Part shown: piece after piece, positions 33,840-43,116 of the stretch
Numbering within the stretch: position 1 is the stretch's first letter
How the letters are laid out: every line of letters starts with the position of its first letter
DNA from: an uncultured Lachnospiraceae bacterium
Lineage (GTDB): Bacteria; Bacillota; Clostridia; Lachnospirales; Lachnospiraceae
Length of the DNA stretch: 64,000 nt
Direction: 5' to 3'
Assembly: GCA_902776305.1 (NCBI GenBank)
Contig: CACYPS010000006.1
Coordinates: 21,856-85,855, forward strand
Notes under the pieces: model-generated
Database searches by the model: none
What the model was told of the DNA's origin: nothing
What the model saw: only the letters and a program-made list of their open reading frames with translations
Program-made: the position numbers and the translations under genes

Positions 33840-36050
33840 TTATGTGTTGAAATCAAACTCTATCCGAATACCGGCAAATCCGCTGTTGATGCGGATATAC
33901 TCCTCAAGAAGGTCCTTCGCCCTGACCAGATTCTCCGGTGAGGGATATCTCAGATAAATTACCTGCCTGTACCTGTCCCTGATCTTTCCGATACTCTGGG
34001 GTGCAGGACCGATTGCCGACAGAATATTACCTCTGTCTATTCTATCTATATATTTTCTCAGAAAGTGCATGCCTTTTGCAAGATGCATTTCATCCTCCGA
34101 ACTGCCGAGAACAGCAAGCAGAAAGCCTGTCGGCGGATATTTCATCAGTTTACGGTATGCAATTTCTTCCTTATAAAAACTGCTGTATTTCTGTGCGGCC
34201 GCGCATTTGACCGCGTAATGATCCGGCTGATATGTCTGAATGACTGCGCACCCGCGCTTATCACCGCGGCCCGCACGCCCCACAGCCTGCGTGATCAGCT
34301 GATACGTTTTCTCTCCTGCCCGGTAGTCCGATGCATTCAGCGAAAGATCCGCCATCAGAACACCCACACAGGTCACATTCGGAAAATCATGCCCCTTGAC
34401 GATCATCTGCGTACCGATCAGGATATCAGCCTCTCCGCGGTCGAACAGACCCAAAATTCTGGTATGCCCTTCCTTGCCGCGGGTCGTATCGGAATCCATC
34501 CTGAGAACTCTCGCTGTCGGGAACCGTTTCAGGATCTCCTCCTCGACCTTCTCCGTACCGATTGATATCCCTCCGATATAACTCGAATGGCATGACGGAC
34601 ATTCCGTTATATCAGCCCGTTCATAGCCGCAGTAGTGGCAGACGAGCCTTCCGTTAACGTGGCGGGTAAGAGAGACGTCGCAATGCGGACATTTGACCAC
34701 ATACCCGCACGAACGGCAAGTCACATTGCCGGAGTAGCCGCGCCTGTTCAGGAACAGCATGATCTGCTCCCTGTTGCCGAGGGATTCCTGCATTCTCCGA
34801 ATAAGTTCTTCCGAAAATATTGACCGATTGCCCCTTGCCGTCTCCTCCCGCATGTCCACGATGACCGTCTCGGGAAGAACTGCGTTCCCGAATCTGTTGC
34901 GCAGCGATACGCCCGCATATTCTTCTGTCCACACTCTGTACGTTGTATGCAGTGAGGGCGTCGCGGACCCCATGACGACGTGAGCTCCCTCGATCCTCGC
35001 TCTCTCGATCGCGGTCTCCCGCGCATGGTATCGCGGTACCATCTCAGAGCGATACGAGTCCTCATGTTCCTCGTCAATGACAATGAGACCGAGCTTTGCA
35101 AATGGCGTGAACAGCGCAGATCTCGGTCCCACCATAATACTGATGTCTCCGCTCCTGGCTGCTCTCATCTGATCATACTTTTCACCGTCGGATAGTCGCG
35201 AGTGCAGGAATGATACCTTTTTTCCGAATCTGCGGACAAATCTTTCGACCGTCTGCCTGGTCAGTGCTATTTCCGGGATCAGCATAATTGCCTGCTTTCC
35301 TGCAGCAAGCACATCCGCAATCAGCTCCATATACACGAGCGTTTTGCCGCTTCCTGTAACTCCGGAAATAAGGACCGGCCTGTTCTTGCCTGCCCATTCC
35401 ATGCGTATATGCCTCACGGCGAGTGTCTGCTCCTGCGTAAGTTTATCGGGTGGAACCGTTTCACTGCCGCCTTCCACAACAGTCCGAAATCGTTCGGATG
35501 TCAGCACACACACAATGCCGTCTTTCTCGAGTCCTCGAATAATCTGCATATTCGTCTGACAGTTCTCGATCAGCCAGGCAGCGGTCCTTCCATCCTGCTT
35601 AAGGAGTGCATCGATTACCCTTTTTCTGGCTTCCTGCCTCTTATTCAGCTTTTCTCTGTAAGCGCGCGCTTCCGTCTGACTCGAGAGATAGACCTTGCGC
35701 TCCAGAGAGGCGTTTACTCTGCGCTTTACGGGAAGAACCGTCCTAAGCGACTGTGCCATGACGCCGCCGTAGTAATGACTCATCCACGCGGCAAGCGCAA
35801 TCAGATGCGCTTCAGCGGTGTCCTCACCGGTCATGACGGATGAGATCTCCTTCATCTTAGCCGGATCATAATCGCAGCTGTCATGAAAACCGATCACATA
35901 TCCTCTGACAAGGCGATTTCCGAACGGGACCATGACCTGAGAGCCGGCGACGACATTTTCCCGCATGGACTCCGGCACAATATAGGAAAACGGCCGGTCC
36001 AGTGCATCGGCAGTAATATCGACGATCACATCAGCGTAAAGCGTCTGCAT
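33840..36050 (-). CDS. priA: Primosomal protein N' (PriA helicase)
   Basis: A 736-residue replication-restart helicase. The N-terminal DNA-binding domain is followed by Walker A GVTGSGKT and the DEEHEDSY box (DEAH type). The zinc-binding region has paired cysteines (CRSCG, CPHC, CHYCG, CPSC) and the helicase C-terminal motifs include QMIVKGHDFPNVT and QAVGRAGRGDKRG. It overlaps murE by 20 bp. Confidence 0.97.
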   Translation of the reverse strand: MQTLYADVIVDITADALDRPFSYIVPESMRENVVAGSQVMVPFGNRLVRGYVIGFHDSCDYDPAKMKEISSVMTGEDTAEAHLIALAAWMSHYYGGVMAQSLRTVLPVKRRVNASLERKVYLSSQTEARAYREKLNKRQEARKRVIDALLKQDGRTAAWLIENCQTNMQIIRGLEKDGIVCVLTSERFRTVVEGGSETVPPDKLTQEQTLAVRHIRMEWAGKNRPVLISGVTGSGKTLVYMELIADVLAAGKQAIMLIPEIALTRQTVERFVRRFGKKVSFLHSRLSDGEKYDQMRAARSGDISIMVGPRSALFTPFAKLGLIVIDEEHEDSYRSEMVPRYHARETAIERARIEGAHVVMGSATPSLHTTYRVWTEEYAGVSLRNRFGNAVLPETVIVDMREETARGNRSIFSEELIRRMQESLGNREQIMLFLNRRGYSGNVTCRSCGYVVKCPHCDVSLTRHVNGRLVCHYCGYERADITECPSCHSSYIGGISIGTEKVEEEILKRFPTARVLRMDSDTTRGKEGHTRILGLFDRGEADILIGTQMIVKGHDFPNVTCVGVLMADLSLNASDYRAGEKTYQLITQAVGRAGRGDKRGCAVIQTYQPDHYAVKCAAAQKYSSFYKEEIAYRKLMKYPPTGFLLAVLGSSEDEMHLAKGMHFLRKYIDRIDRGNILSAIGPAPQSIGKIRDRYRQVIYLRYPSPENLVRAKDLLEEYIRINSGFAGIRIEFDFNT

Positions 36051-37509
36051 CGAGTATTTCCTTTATAATGACGCGCTCATCCATAGGATAACGCTTTCCG
36101 TTGATTTCCTGATAATCCTCATGGCCTTTGCCTGCAAGGACTATGATATCTCCAGGCCTGCCGTTGTGGATCGCATAAGCGATTGCCTCTCTGCGGTCGA
36201 TGATTTCGATATACTCTCCGTCCGTCTTCGAGATTCCGGTTTTTATATCGTCTATGATGGCCTGAGGTTCTTCCGTTCTCGGATTATCCGATGTGATGAT
36301 CGTAAAGTCCGCCATCTTTCCGGACGTCTCGCCCATCTCGAAGCGTCTGGCCGGATCTCTGTCTCCACCACAGCCGAACAGGCACACGATCCGCCCGGGA
36401 TTGTAGTCGTGGAGCGTAGAGAGAAGACTTTCAAGTGCCATCGCATTGTGGGCATAGTCGATCATAAGAGTAAAATCATCAGATACCTTCACCATTTCGA
36501 TCCTGCCCTTGACCTTTGCCACTTTCAGAGCCTTCTGAATATCGCTGATCTCGATTTGGAAGTGTCTGCAGATAGAAATGGCAGTCAGCGCATTGTAGAC
36601 AGAGAACTTGCCGGGTATATCAAGTTCGACCGGGAACGACATGGCGCCGATGACATCGAATGTCACGCCGAGATATCCCGGCTTCGAAACATGCTGAATA
36701 TTGACAGCCCGGATATCCGCATCCGGATTATCGATTCCGTAGGTCTCCACACTGCAGGTGTGTCCTTTAAGGATCTCCTCTGCATACTTGTCATCGGCGT
36801 TAATGATACCGTGTCTGCACTGCCTGAATAAAAGGCTCTTGCATCTTAAGTAATCTTCAAAGTCTTTATGTTCATTCGGTCCGATGTGGTCCGGAGAAAG
36901 ATTCGTGAACACACCGATCTCGAACTCGATGCCCGCACATCTGCCGAGCATAAGTGCCTGCGAAGAGACTTCCATAACACAGCAGGTACAACCTGCCTCA
37001 ATCATATCATGCAGATACTGCTGGACAACATAGGACTCCGGCGTCGTGTTGACAGCATGAATATGTGTGTCCCCGATAATCGCCTCAATTGTTCCGATAA
37101 GTCCCGTCTTCTGGCCTGCATGGTCAAGGATGGATTTCACCATATATGTAGTTGTCGTCTTACCCTTTGTACCGGTAATGCCGATGACGGGAATTTTTTC
37201 TGCCGGATAATCGAACCACGCAGCAGCTGCATATGCAAGTGCAATTCTGGTGTCGTCGACAGCGATTACGGTAAGACCTTCCGGATACCCTTCCCTGACA
37301 CGATCACTGCGGACGAACACACAGGCTGCTCCCATCTCTGCCACTTCATCGATCTTCTCGTGCGCATCGAATTTCGCTCCGACAATACAGATGAATGCGG
37401 AACCTTCCGTCACTTTTCTGGAATCATAGACAACTCCGGAGATTTCCGTCGAAAGATCTCCCCGGATCAGACGATATTCCATTTTCTCAAGCAATTTTTC
37501 AAGCTTCAT
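36031..37509 (-). CDS. murE: UDP-MurNAc-tripeptide synthetase (meso-diaminopimelate-adding)
   Basis: A 492-residue Mur ligase adding the third stem-peptide residue. The ATP loop is GITGTKGKTTTTYMV, then MEVSSQAL, DYAHNAMALESLL and the DNPR motif in TSDNPRTEEPQAI. DNPR marks meso-diaminopimelate specificity, so the wall should contain DAP. The ATG at 37509 was preferred over a GTG three codons upstream because of spacing from GGAAGGAAG. It lies apart from the dcw cluster, at the head of the priA-thiN run. Confidence 0.95.
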   Translation of the reverse strand: MKLEKLLEKMEYRLIRGDLSTEISGVVYDSRKVTEGSAFICIVGAKFDAHEKIDEVAEMGAACVFVRSDRVREGYPEGLTVIAVDDTRIALAYAAAAWFDYPAEKIPVIGITGTKGKTTTTYMVKSILDHAGQKTGLIGTIEAIIGDTHIHAVNTTPESYVVQQYLHDMIEAGCTCCVMEVSSQALMLGRCAGIEFEIGVFTNLSPDHIGPNEHKDFEDYLRCKSLLFRQCRHGIINADDKYAEEILKGHTCSVETYGIDNPDADIRAVNIQHVSKPGYLGVTFDVIGAMSFPVELDIPGKFSVYNALTAISICRHFQIEISDIQKALKVAKVKGRIEMVKVSDDFTLMIDYAHNAMALESLLSTLHDYNPGRIVCLFGCGGDRDPARRFEMGETSGKMADFTIITSDNPRTEEPQAIIDDIKTGISKTDGEYIEIIDRREAIAYAIHNGRPGDIIVLAGKGHEDYQEINGKRYPMDERVIIKEILDADALR

Positions 37510-37599
37510 ATAATTCACTCTTCCTTCCGCCCGGGCTCTGCCCCAAAGACAATAAAGATGTTCCTTTCACTTATGTGTATAACGGCAAACTTGACACTT

Positions 37600-37628
37600 A
37601 TTCTATATCATCTTGTCCGTTCCGTCAA
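37600..37628 (-). promoter_or_regulatory. Predicted promoter of the murE-to-thiN run
   Basis: TTGACG (37623-37628) and TAGAAT (37600-37605) on the minus strand are separated by 17 bp, about 90 bp before the murE start. No other convincing promoter is seen between murE and thiN, where most genes overlap or nearly touch. The rest of 37629-37812 is AT-rich with no gene. Confidence 0.65.
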
Positions 37629-37812
37629 TTAAGACTGGTTTTCGTGTTGCACAGTACCGTGCTTATTGAACATGTTCATTTCTTTTTATTTTTACTTTAG
37701 AAATTTTATTTTATTTTTCTAACACATTCATATTCTGCACATATTTACAGGTTATTATATACACAGATAGTTGATCAACCACTCACTATCTCCCCCCTCA
37801 TTAAAGAAAAGG

Positions 37813-37841
37813 AAAAAGGAGCTGACCGCAGCTCCTTTTTT
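37813..37841. terminator. Intrinsic terminator downstream of arcC
   Basis: A perfect 11-bp stem AAAAAGGAGCT/AGCTCCTTTTT around a 6-nt loop, with T runs on both strands, 36 bp after the arcC stop. Confidence 0.85.
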
Positions 37842-37876
37842 CTTGCATTTTTTTGTATCTTTGCGCCTCTATACAA

Positions 37877-38818
37877 TCAGAGCGAATCAACGATCGTCGT
37901 GCCTGCTCTTCCCATACAGGCAGCTTTCGCCCGAGGTATAGAGGTGATAATTGCCTTCCGATTCGCACCCATCTCCACAAAATCTATGGCAGCCTGGAAC
38001 TTCGGCAGCATTTTGCCCGCCTCGAACTGATTCTCCTCACAGTAGCTCCTCGCCTGTCTCACGCTGATCCTTCCAAGGATTCTCTCATTATCTTTCCTGT
38101 AATCGAGAGCCACCGCGTCGACAGATGTAAGAATAAGAAGAATGTCCGCTTCCAGTTCTATAGCCAGAAGGCCGCTCGCGAGATCTTTTTCTATAACTGC
38201 GGACGCTCCGCGAAGGTCAACTCCCTGCTCCATGACCGGGATCCCTCCACCACCGCAGCAGATCACGATCTGGTCCGCAGCGATCATGGCTTTGATTGAT
38301 TCTATTTCAATCACATCCTTGGGAACCGGGGAGGCGACGATGCGCTTATACCCTTCCTCAGTCTTTGTGACATAATTCCCTCTGCGCTCCTCCTCATCCG
38401 CTTCCTTTTTGGTCAGGACTCTTCCGATGACTTTGGACGGCTCATAGAAGGCTTCATCATACGGATCGACAAGCATCTGCGTCAGAATGGTGCAGACAGG
38501 TTTATGGATACCTCTCGTGATGAGTTCTGCACGAATGGAATTCTGAAGATCGTAGCCGATATACCCCTGACTCATGGCTGAGCATACGGACATCGGGCAC
38601 TTGGTATAATCCTCGTGATTCTTGGCGAACTCGCTCATCGCCATATGAATCATACCCACCTGAGGCGAATTTCCGTGTGTGACCACCACATTGTAGCCGA
38701 GCTCGACAATATCCGCGATGGCTTTCGCGGCCTCTCTTGTCGCCGTTTTCTGCTCGGGAAGTGTCCTTCCGAGCGCCTTGTGACCGAGTGCAACGACTAT
38801 AGTCTTCTTCTTTTCCAT
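37877..38818 (-). CDS. arcC: Carbamate kinase
   Basis: A 313-residue amino acid kinase-fold enzyme that makes ATP from carbamoyl phosphate and ADP. It shows VVALGHKALGRTL at the N-terminus, VVVTHGNSPQVG, CCGGGGIPVM, GASAVIEKDLASGLLA and KFQAAIDFVEMG near the end. The ATG at 38818 follows GAGGAGG. No arcA or argF lies nearby, so it may serve a purine, allantoin or agmatine pathway encoded elsewhere. Confidence 0.95.
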   Translation of the reverse strand: MEKKKTIVVALGHKALGRTLPEQKTATREAAKAIADIVELGYNVVVTHGNSPQVGMIHMAMSEFAKNHEDYTKCPMSVCSAMSQGYIGYDLQNSIRAELITRGIHKPVCTILTQMLVDPYDEAFYEPSKVIGRVLTKKEADEEERRGNYVTKTEEGYKRIVASPVPKDVIEIESIKAMIAADQIVICCGGGGIPVMEQGVDLRGASAVIEKDLASGLLAIELEADILLILTSVDAVALDYRKDNERILGRISVRQARSYCEENQFEAGKMLPKFQAAIDFVEMGANRKAIITSIPRAKAACMGRAGTTIVDSL

Positions 38819-38985
38819 GATCCACGCCTCCTCTATTCTTAAGCAGCGCATTTGCCGGTGATGTATATGATATTCCGTGACAATCTCTATTACCGTATCA
38901 TTTTCATATGTCTTTCATCATGAGAAAGTTTTGTTGCCCACAAACTATAAACGAAATGGACTTCCCGCACTGAGTTAACCGTCAC

Positions 38986-39831
38986 TCAGGCAAGCAGAGT
39001 CGTGACCGCAAAATAAATCAGCACGATAACGCCCAGAATAATTCTGTAGTAGCCGAATACAGTGAAGTCATGATTTCTGATATATTTCAGAAGGAACTTG
39101 ATTGCAAAGATCGATACAAAGAATGCTACCAGCATACCCACGATCAGAAGGAACAATTCGAATCCGGAGAAAATCAAACCGAATTTTACCAGTTTCAGCA
39201 AGCTTGCTCCCAGCATGACCGGTATCGCCAGGAAGAACGTATACTCGGAAGCTGTCTTGCGGGACATCCCGAGAATAATTCCGCCGAGTATCGTCGCACC
39301 GGATCTTGAGGTACCCGGAATCAAGGCAAGGACCTGGAACATACCGATCAAAAGAGCGGTAACATAGTCGATCTGGTCGATGCTTCGGATAATGGGTTTT
39401 ACCTTTTTGTTCCTCTTCTCAATCAGAAGGAAAAGTACACCGTAAATGATCAGCATGAGTGCGACTGTCGGGTAATTGTACAGATGTTCATCGAGCCAGT
39501 CGTCAAAAGGAAGTCCGATCACTATCGCCGGCACACAGGAAATCAGAATCTTAATCCACATCACGAACTTTTTGCGATCCATAACACGGAAGATTCCCGT
39601 CTCTTTCGGGTTCGTCTTAGTAAACGGCCAGAGCCTCGGGAAGTACAGGAATACTACCGCCAGAATGGCCCCGAGCTGAATGACCACGAGGAACATATTC
39701 CAGTATTCCTCTGAGACATTGAGCCTCAAAAACTGTTCAACGAGGATCATGTGACCGGTCGAGCTGATCGGCAGCCATTCGGTTATGCCCTCCACAATTC
39801 CGAGAATAATTACTTTTATTACATCTAACAT
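38986..39831 (-). CDS. uppP: Undecaprenyl-diphosphatase
   Basis: A 281-residue polytopic BacA/UppP enzyme that recycles the undecaprenyl carrier. Both signature loops are present: GIVEGITEWLPISSTGHM near residue 12 and PGTSRSGATILGG near residue 170. It has about eight hydrophobic helices. Loss or excess of this family changes bacitracin tolerance. It is monocistronic, with a dispersed repeat about 75 bp upstream of its start. Confidence 0.96.
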   Translation of the reverse strand: MLDVIKVIILGIVEGITEWLPISSTGHMILVEQFLRLNVSEEYWNMFLVVIQLGAILAVVFLYFPRLWPFTKTNPKETGIFRVMDRKKFVMWIKILISCVPAIVIGLPFDDWLDEHLYNYPTVALMLIIYGVLFLLIEKRNKKVKPIIRSIDQIDYVTALLIGMFQVLALIPGTSRSGATILGGIILGMSRKTASEYTFFLAIPVMLGASLLKLVKFGLIFSGFELFLLIVGMLVAFFVSIFAIKFLLKYIRNHDFTVFGYYRIILGVIVLIYFAVTTLLA

Positions 39832-39904
39832 AGCTTTCTTATACCATTTCCGGGTATTACGGGTACTAAATGTTTCAGTTACTCAGTATCGGCGGATCAC
39901 TGTT

Positions 39905-40072
39905 TATGAACGTCTCGGCGTTCTTGCCGGGACGAGCACGGTGCCGGTACTCGAACCGCATCGCACGTCTGTGCGGCGCCGGAGCGCGATCCGCATCGCA
40001 CGTCTGCGCGGCGCCGGGGCGCGATCCGTATCGCACGTCTGCGGTCCGCCGAAGGCTTTTATTCTTCGTCAG
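39905..40072. repeat. Dispersed repeat, copy 2 of 3, with internal 35-bp triplication
   Basis: It begins TGAACGTCTCGGCGTTCTTG and ends GAAGGCTTTTATTCTTCGTC, matching the ends of the other two copies. Its middle holds three consecutive 35-bp units (39936-39970, 39971-40005, 40006-40040) with a conserved end ATCGCACGTCT. The region is much more GC-rich than its surroundings. Outside it, the 39832-40292 gap holds only AT-rich sequence upstream of the acyltransferase gene. Confidence 0.7.
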
Positions 40073-40292
40073 AAATTAATATACACTACCGGTCAGGCAT
40101 TTTCAAGCATGTGAACCGTACGTATGATTTCATCTGCAACACATTACGGCTTCACGCTCTATGCGAAGTTCCTTTCTGTAAAAGCAACAGAATATAACAA
40201 AATCCGCTCCGAAATGTAAAGTACGATTGGTAGACATCTCACTGCCGGGCAGGTATTATTATGTTAAGAATAATTGCATTAGTGAGGTGTTT

Positions 40293-41384
40293 ATGAGAAA
40301 ATATTACTTAGACAACATCCGATGGATCACAGTTGTAATCGTAGTCTTCTATCACGTTCTGTATATGTATAACGCGGAGGGAATACTGGGCGGACTCGGA
40401 AAGATCACGAACCTCACAAGCCAGCCGTATGACATCTTCATGTACTTCGTGTATCCGTGGTTCATGCCGGTTCTCTTTATGGTTGCCGGAATCAGTTCCA
40501 GGCTTTTTCTTGAGAGACACACAGACAAAGAGTTTGTAAAGAGCAGGACGCGGAAGCTGCTCGTACCGTCCACGATTGGTCTGTTCGCTTTCCAATTCAT
40601 TCAGGGATATGTGAGTATGTCGCTGGGTACGGCATTTACAGATCTTGCCGCAGGCGGAGTGCCGAAGCCGGTCATCTTCCTGATTATGGTCGCGTCCGGA
40701 AGCGGCGTACTGTGGTTTGTCCATCTCCTCTGGATCTACAGTATGATCCTTGTACTTCTGAGAAAGATTGAACAGGGCAGGCTTCTTATAATCGGTGCCA
40801 AAACACCCTTGTGGATGATTGCGCTGTTCTATTTTCCGATATGGGGAGCCGCGCAAATCCTCAATACGCCGATCGTATCTGTCTACCGGGTGGGCTTTTA
40901 CTTTGTATTCTTCATGCTCGGATATTATGTTTTCTCAAACGATGAGGTGATGGAAAAGCTGAAAAATCATGCGATTCTGCTGACCGTCTCGGGCGTAGCG
41001 GTCTGCATCATATTCTCAATTCTATACTTCGTTGTATACGGTGGGATGAACTATGCGGACAAACCGGTCAATCGAGGTCCGCTCTATGCGGCGTGCGCCT
41101 ATCTGGGATCGCTCGCGATGCTCGGCGGTATGGCAAGATTCGGAGACTTTGGCAATTCGTTCACAAAATGGATGAGCAGAAAAAGTTTCGGACTCTATGT
41201 ATTCCACTATCTCGGAATCTCATCGGTCGCTCTTTTTATAGCAAAGCCGGGGATTTTGCCCGCAGCCGTATGCTACCTGCTCTCTTTAGCTGCCGGATTC
41301 TTGTTCGGATACGGTCTCTACGAAATCATATCGAGAATTCCGTTCTTCAGATGGGCGGTACTTGGAATAAGGAAGGAGAAATGA
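40293..41384 (+). CDS. Acyltransferase 3 family membrane protein
   Basis: A 363-residue integral membrane protein with about ten hydrophobic helices. It opens with the hallmark LDNIRW-x-VVIVVFYHV, carrying the conserved Arg and His. Members O-acylate surface sugars or peptidoglycan, but the substrate here cannot be told. The ATG at 40293 follows GAGGTG. The stop lies 3 bp before the start of the XRE-AbrB regulator gene, so they form an operon. Confidence 0.85.
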   Translation: MRKYYLDNIRWITVVIVVFYHVLYMYNAEGILGGLGKITNLTSQPYDIFMYFVYPWFMPVLFMVAGISSRLFLERHTDKEFVKSRTRKLLVPSTIGLFAFQFIQGYVSMSLGTAFTDLAAGGVPKPVIFLIMVASGSGVLWFVHLLWIYSMILVLLRKIEQGRLLIIGAKTPLWMIALFYFPIWGAAQILNTPIVSVYRVGFYFVFFMLGYYVFSNDEVMEKLKNHAILLTVSGVAVCIIFSILYFVVYGGMNYADKPVNRGPLYAACAYLGSLAMLGGMARFGDFGNSFTKWMSRKSFGLYVFHYLGISSVALFIAKPGILPAAVCYLLSLAAGFLFGYGLYEIISRIPFFRWAVLGIRKEK

Positions 41385-41387
41385 AAT

Positions 41388-41813
41388 ATGTTCAGGGATA
41401 ATCTTGTTCATCTGCGAAAACTCAACCGGATGACGCAGGAAGATGTGGCGGAAAAAGTCGGCGTGACAAGGCAGGCCATCGCAAAATGGGAAGCAGGAGA
41501 AACAGTGCCGGATCTGGACAAATGCAGACTCCTTGCTGATGTATTCGGCGTGTCTCTGGATGATCTTGCAAAATATAAAGCGGAGGAGAACCTGGGTCTC
41601 GATCTGCCGCCGAAAGGAAAACATCTCTTCGGGATCGTGACGGTCGGCGATAAAGGCCAGATCGTTATACCTGCCAAGGCGAGGAAGCTCTTTGATATTT
41701 CAGCAGGCGACCAGCTTGTAGTGCTCGGCGATGAAGGACAGGGCATGGCTATTATAAAGGCACAGAGCTTCCTTGCAATGGCAGATGCAGTGAGGAATAT
41801 GAAATCCAAATAA
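41388..41813 (+). CDS. XRE helix-turn-helix / SpoVT-AbrB fusion regulator
   Basis: A 141-residue DNA-binding protein with two DNA-binding modules. Residues 5-58 form a Cro/C1-type HTH (MTQEDVAEKVGVTRQAIAKWE). Residues about 82-128 form an AbrB-like swapped hairpin (GIVTVGDKGQIVIPAKARKLFDI followed by AGDQLVVLGDEGQGMAIIK). It likely regulates its own operon with the upstream acyltransferase gene. Confidence 0.88.
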   Translation: MFRDNLVHLRKLNRMTQEDVAEKVGVTRQAIAKWEAGETVPDLDKCRLLADVFGVSLDDLAKYKAEENLGLDLPPKGKHLFGIVTVGDKGQIVIPAKARKLFDISAGDQLVVLGDEGQGMAIIKAQSFLAMADAVRNMKSK

Positions 41814-41909
41814 TACGTTAATACTATTGCCCGGCTTATTCTTTGGCAAAACCCACATGTCCGGCACCTGATTATATGATACAATTATGTTTACGGAGGG
41901 ATTAATGCC

Positions 41910-43112
41910 ATGAAGAAAAACCGGATTCAGCTGCTTTGCCGAATACTGAAGACAGATATAGTTTACGAATCGTCAGACGGAATGCTGACCGCATTTTTCG
42001 ACATTCTGTCGCAGAGTCCGCTGATTCAATCAGACAGTCTGCGCCGAATTCTGCGGGAGGGATGTGAGATGCAGGAAGCTCCGTTTGTCCATTTAGATGA
42101 GCACAACTGCTATTTTGCCGCCATAAAGACGAGCGAGGGATTCCTGTATATGGGACCTATGTGCCACCAGGAACTGAAAGGCAGAGCTCTGTCGCTCATG
42201 TACAACAGCTATGGTATTAAGGAGAACAGGTATAATCCGCTTCCTGTTTTTACGCTGCCACAGATACGCGACATGGTAAACCTTACCGGCCTGACCGTTA
42301 ATGAAGGCACTGCAGAAGACGAAGAACTGATACAGATCAGCCACATCATTGCGGATGACGAAACCAGAATCAAGCAGGAACAGGTCAATTTCATTCTGCA
42401 TGAGGAAGAGGAGAACGACTATGCCGCCTACCGGCACAGTTTCAGGGAAGAACAGATGCTTATGCAGGCAATCCGCGAAGGACGACCCGAAGATGCTGTC
42501 CGTCTGGCTGAGAACATGGACCATGACAGCGGACGACTCTCCAAGAACTACATGCACCATCGCAAAAATCTGGCAATAATCGGCATCGCGCTGTGCTCAC
42601 GCGCCGCAATTGACGGCGGACTTCCCCCGGAAAGCGCTTACCAAATCAGCGGTTACTATATAGAAAAATGTGACGCTACCGAAAATGCCGCCAATATGCT
42701 CCTTTACCGGAACAAAGCAATCATGGAGCTGGCCGGTTACATACGCGATCAGCATACAAGTCCGTCCGCATCCAACTATTCGGAACGCTGCAAGGACTAT
42801 ATCCGCAAGCATTATCGGGAAAAAATATATCTTCAGGACATTGCAGACAGTCTTGGACTCAGCCCCACGTATCTGTCCCGTCGGTTCAGCAAAGATACGG
42901 GAGAATGTGTACAGGATTATATCAACCGCATTCGGGTCTACCATGCATCCAACCTGCTTCTCTACTCTGACCGCACTCTGTCGGAAATCGCCTTTTATGT
43001 GGGATTTCCGAATCAGAGCTATTTCGGGAAGATATTCAAGAAGTTCAAGAACATGTCTCCCAAAGCTTATCAGGACAGATACCGAAGCTCGGAGTATACA
43101 GCTAAAGAATAA
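41910..43112 (+). CDS. AraC-family transcriptional regulator
   Basis: A 400-residue regulator. The C-terminal 100 residues form the double HTH: YLQDIADSLGLSPTYLSRRFSKDTGECVQDYINRIRV, then LSEIAFYVGFPNQSYFGKIFKKFKNMSPKAYQDRY. The N-terminal 280 residues form a sensor-like domain of a type common in Lachnospiraceae sugar regulators, with no membrane segment. It stands 4 bp from the convergent rhamnosidase gene. It is the best candidate to bind the paired operators upstream of the transporter and flavoprotein genes. Confidence 0.9.
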   Translation: MKKNRIQLLCRILKTDIVYESSDGMLTAFFDILSQSPLIQSDSLRRILREGCEMQEAPFVHLDEHNCYFAAIKTSEGFLYMGPMCHQELKGRALSLMYNSYGIKENRYNPLPVFTLPQIRDMVNLTGLTVNEGTAEDEELIQISHIIADDETRIKQEQVNFILHEEEENDYAAYRHSFREEQMLMQAIREGRPEDAVRLAENMDHDSGRLSKNYMHHRKNLAIIGIALCSRAAIDGGLPPESAYQISGYYIEKCDATENAANMLLYRNKAIMELAGYIRDQHTSPSASNYSERCKDYIRKHYREKIYLQDIADSLGLSPTYLSRRFSKDTGECVQDYINRIRVYHASNLLLYSDRTLSEIAFYVGFPNQSYFGKIFKKFKNMSPKAYQDRYRSSEYTAKE

Positions 43113-43116
43113 AAAC

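Noticed and set aside
37510-37876. A gene between murE and arcC
   Set aside because: Only a promoter, AT-rich sequence and a terminator are visible; the frames there are short and lack start signals.
39936-40040. Possible CRISPR-like array
   Set aside because: The three 35-bp units are directly adjacent with no spacers, and no cas gene is near.
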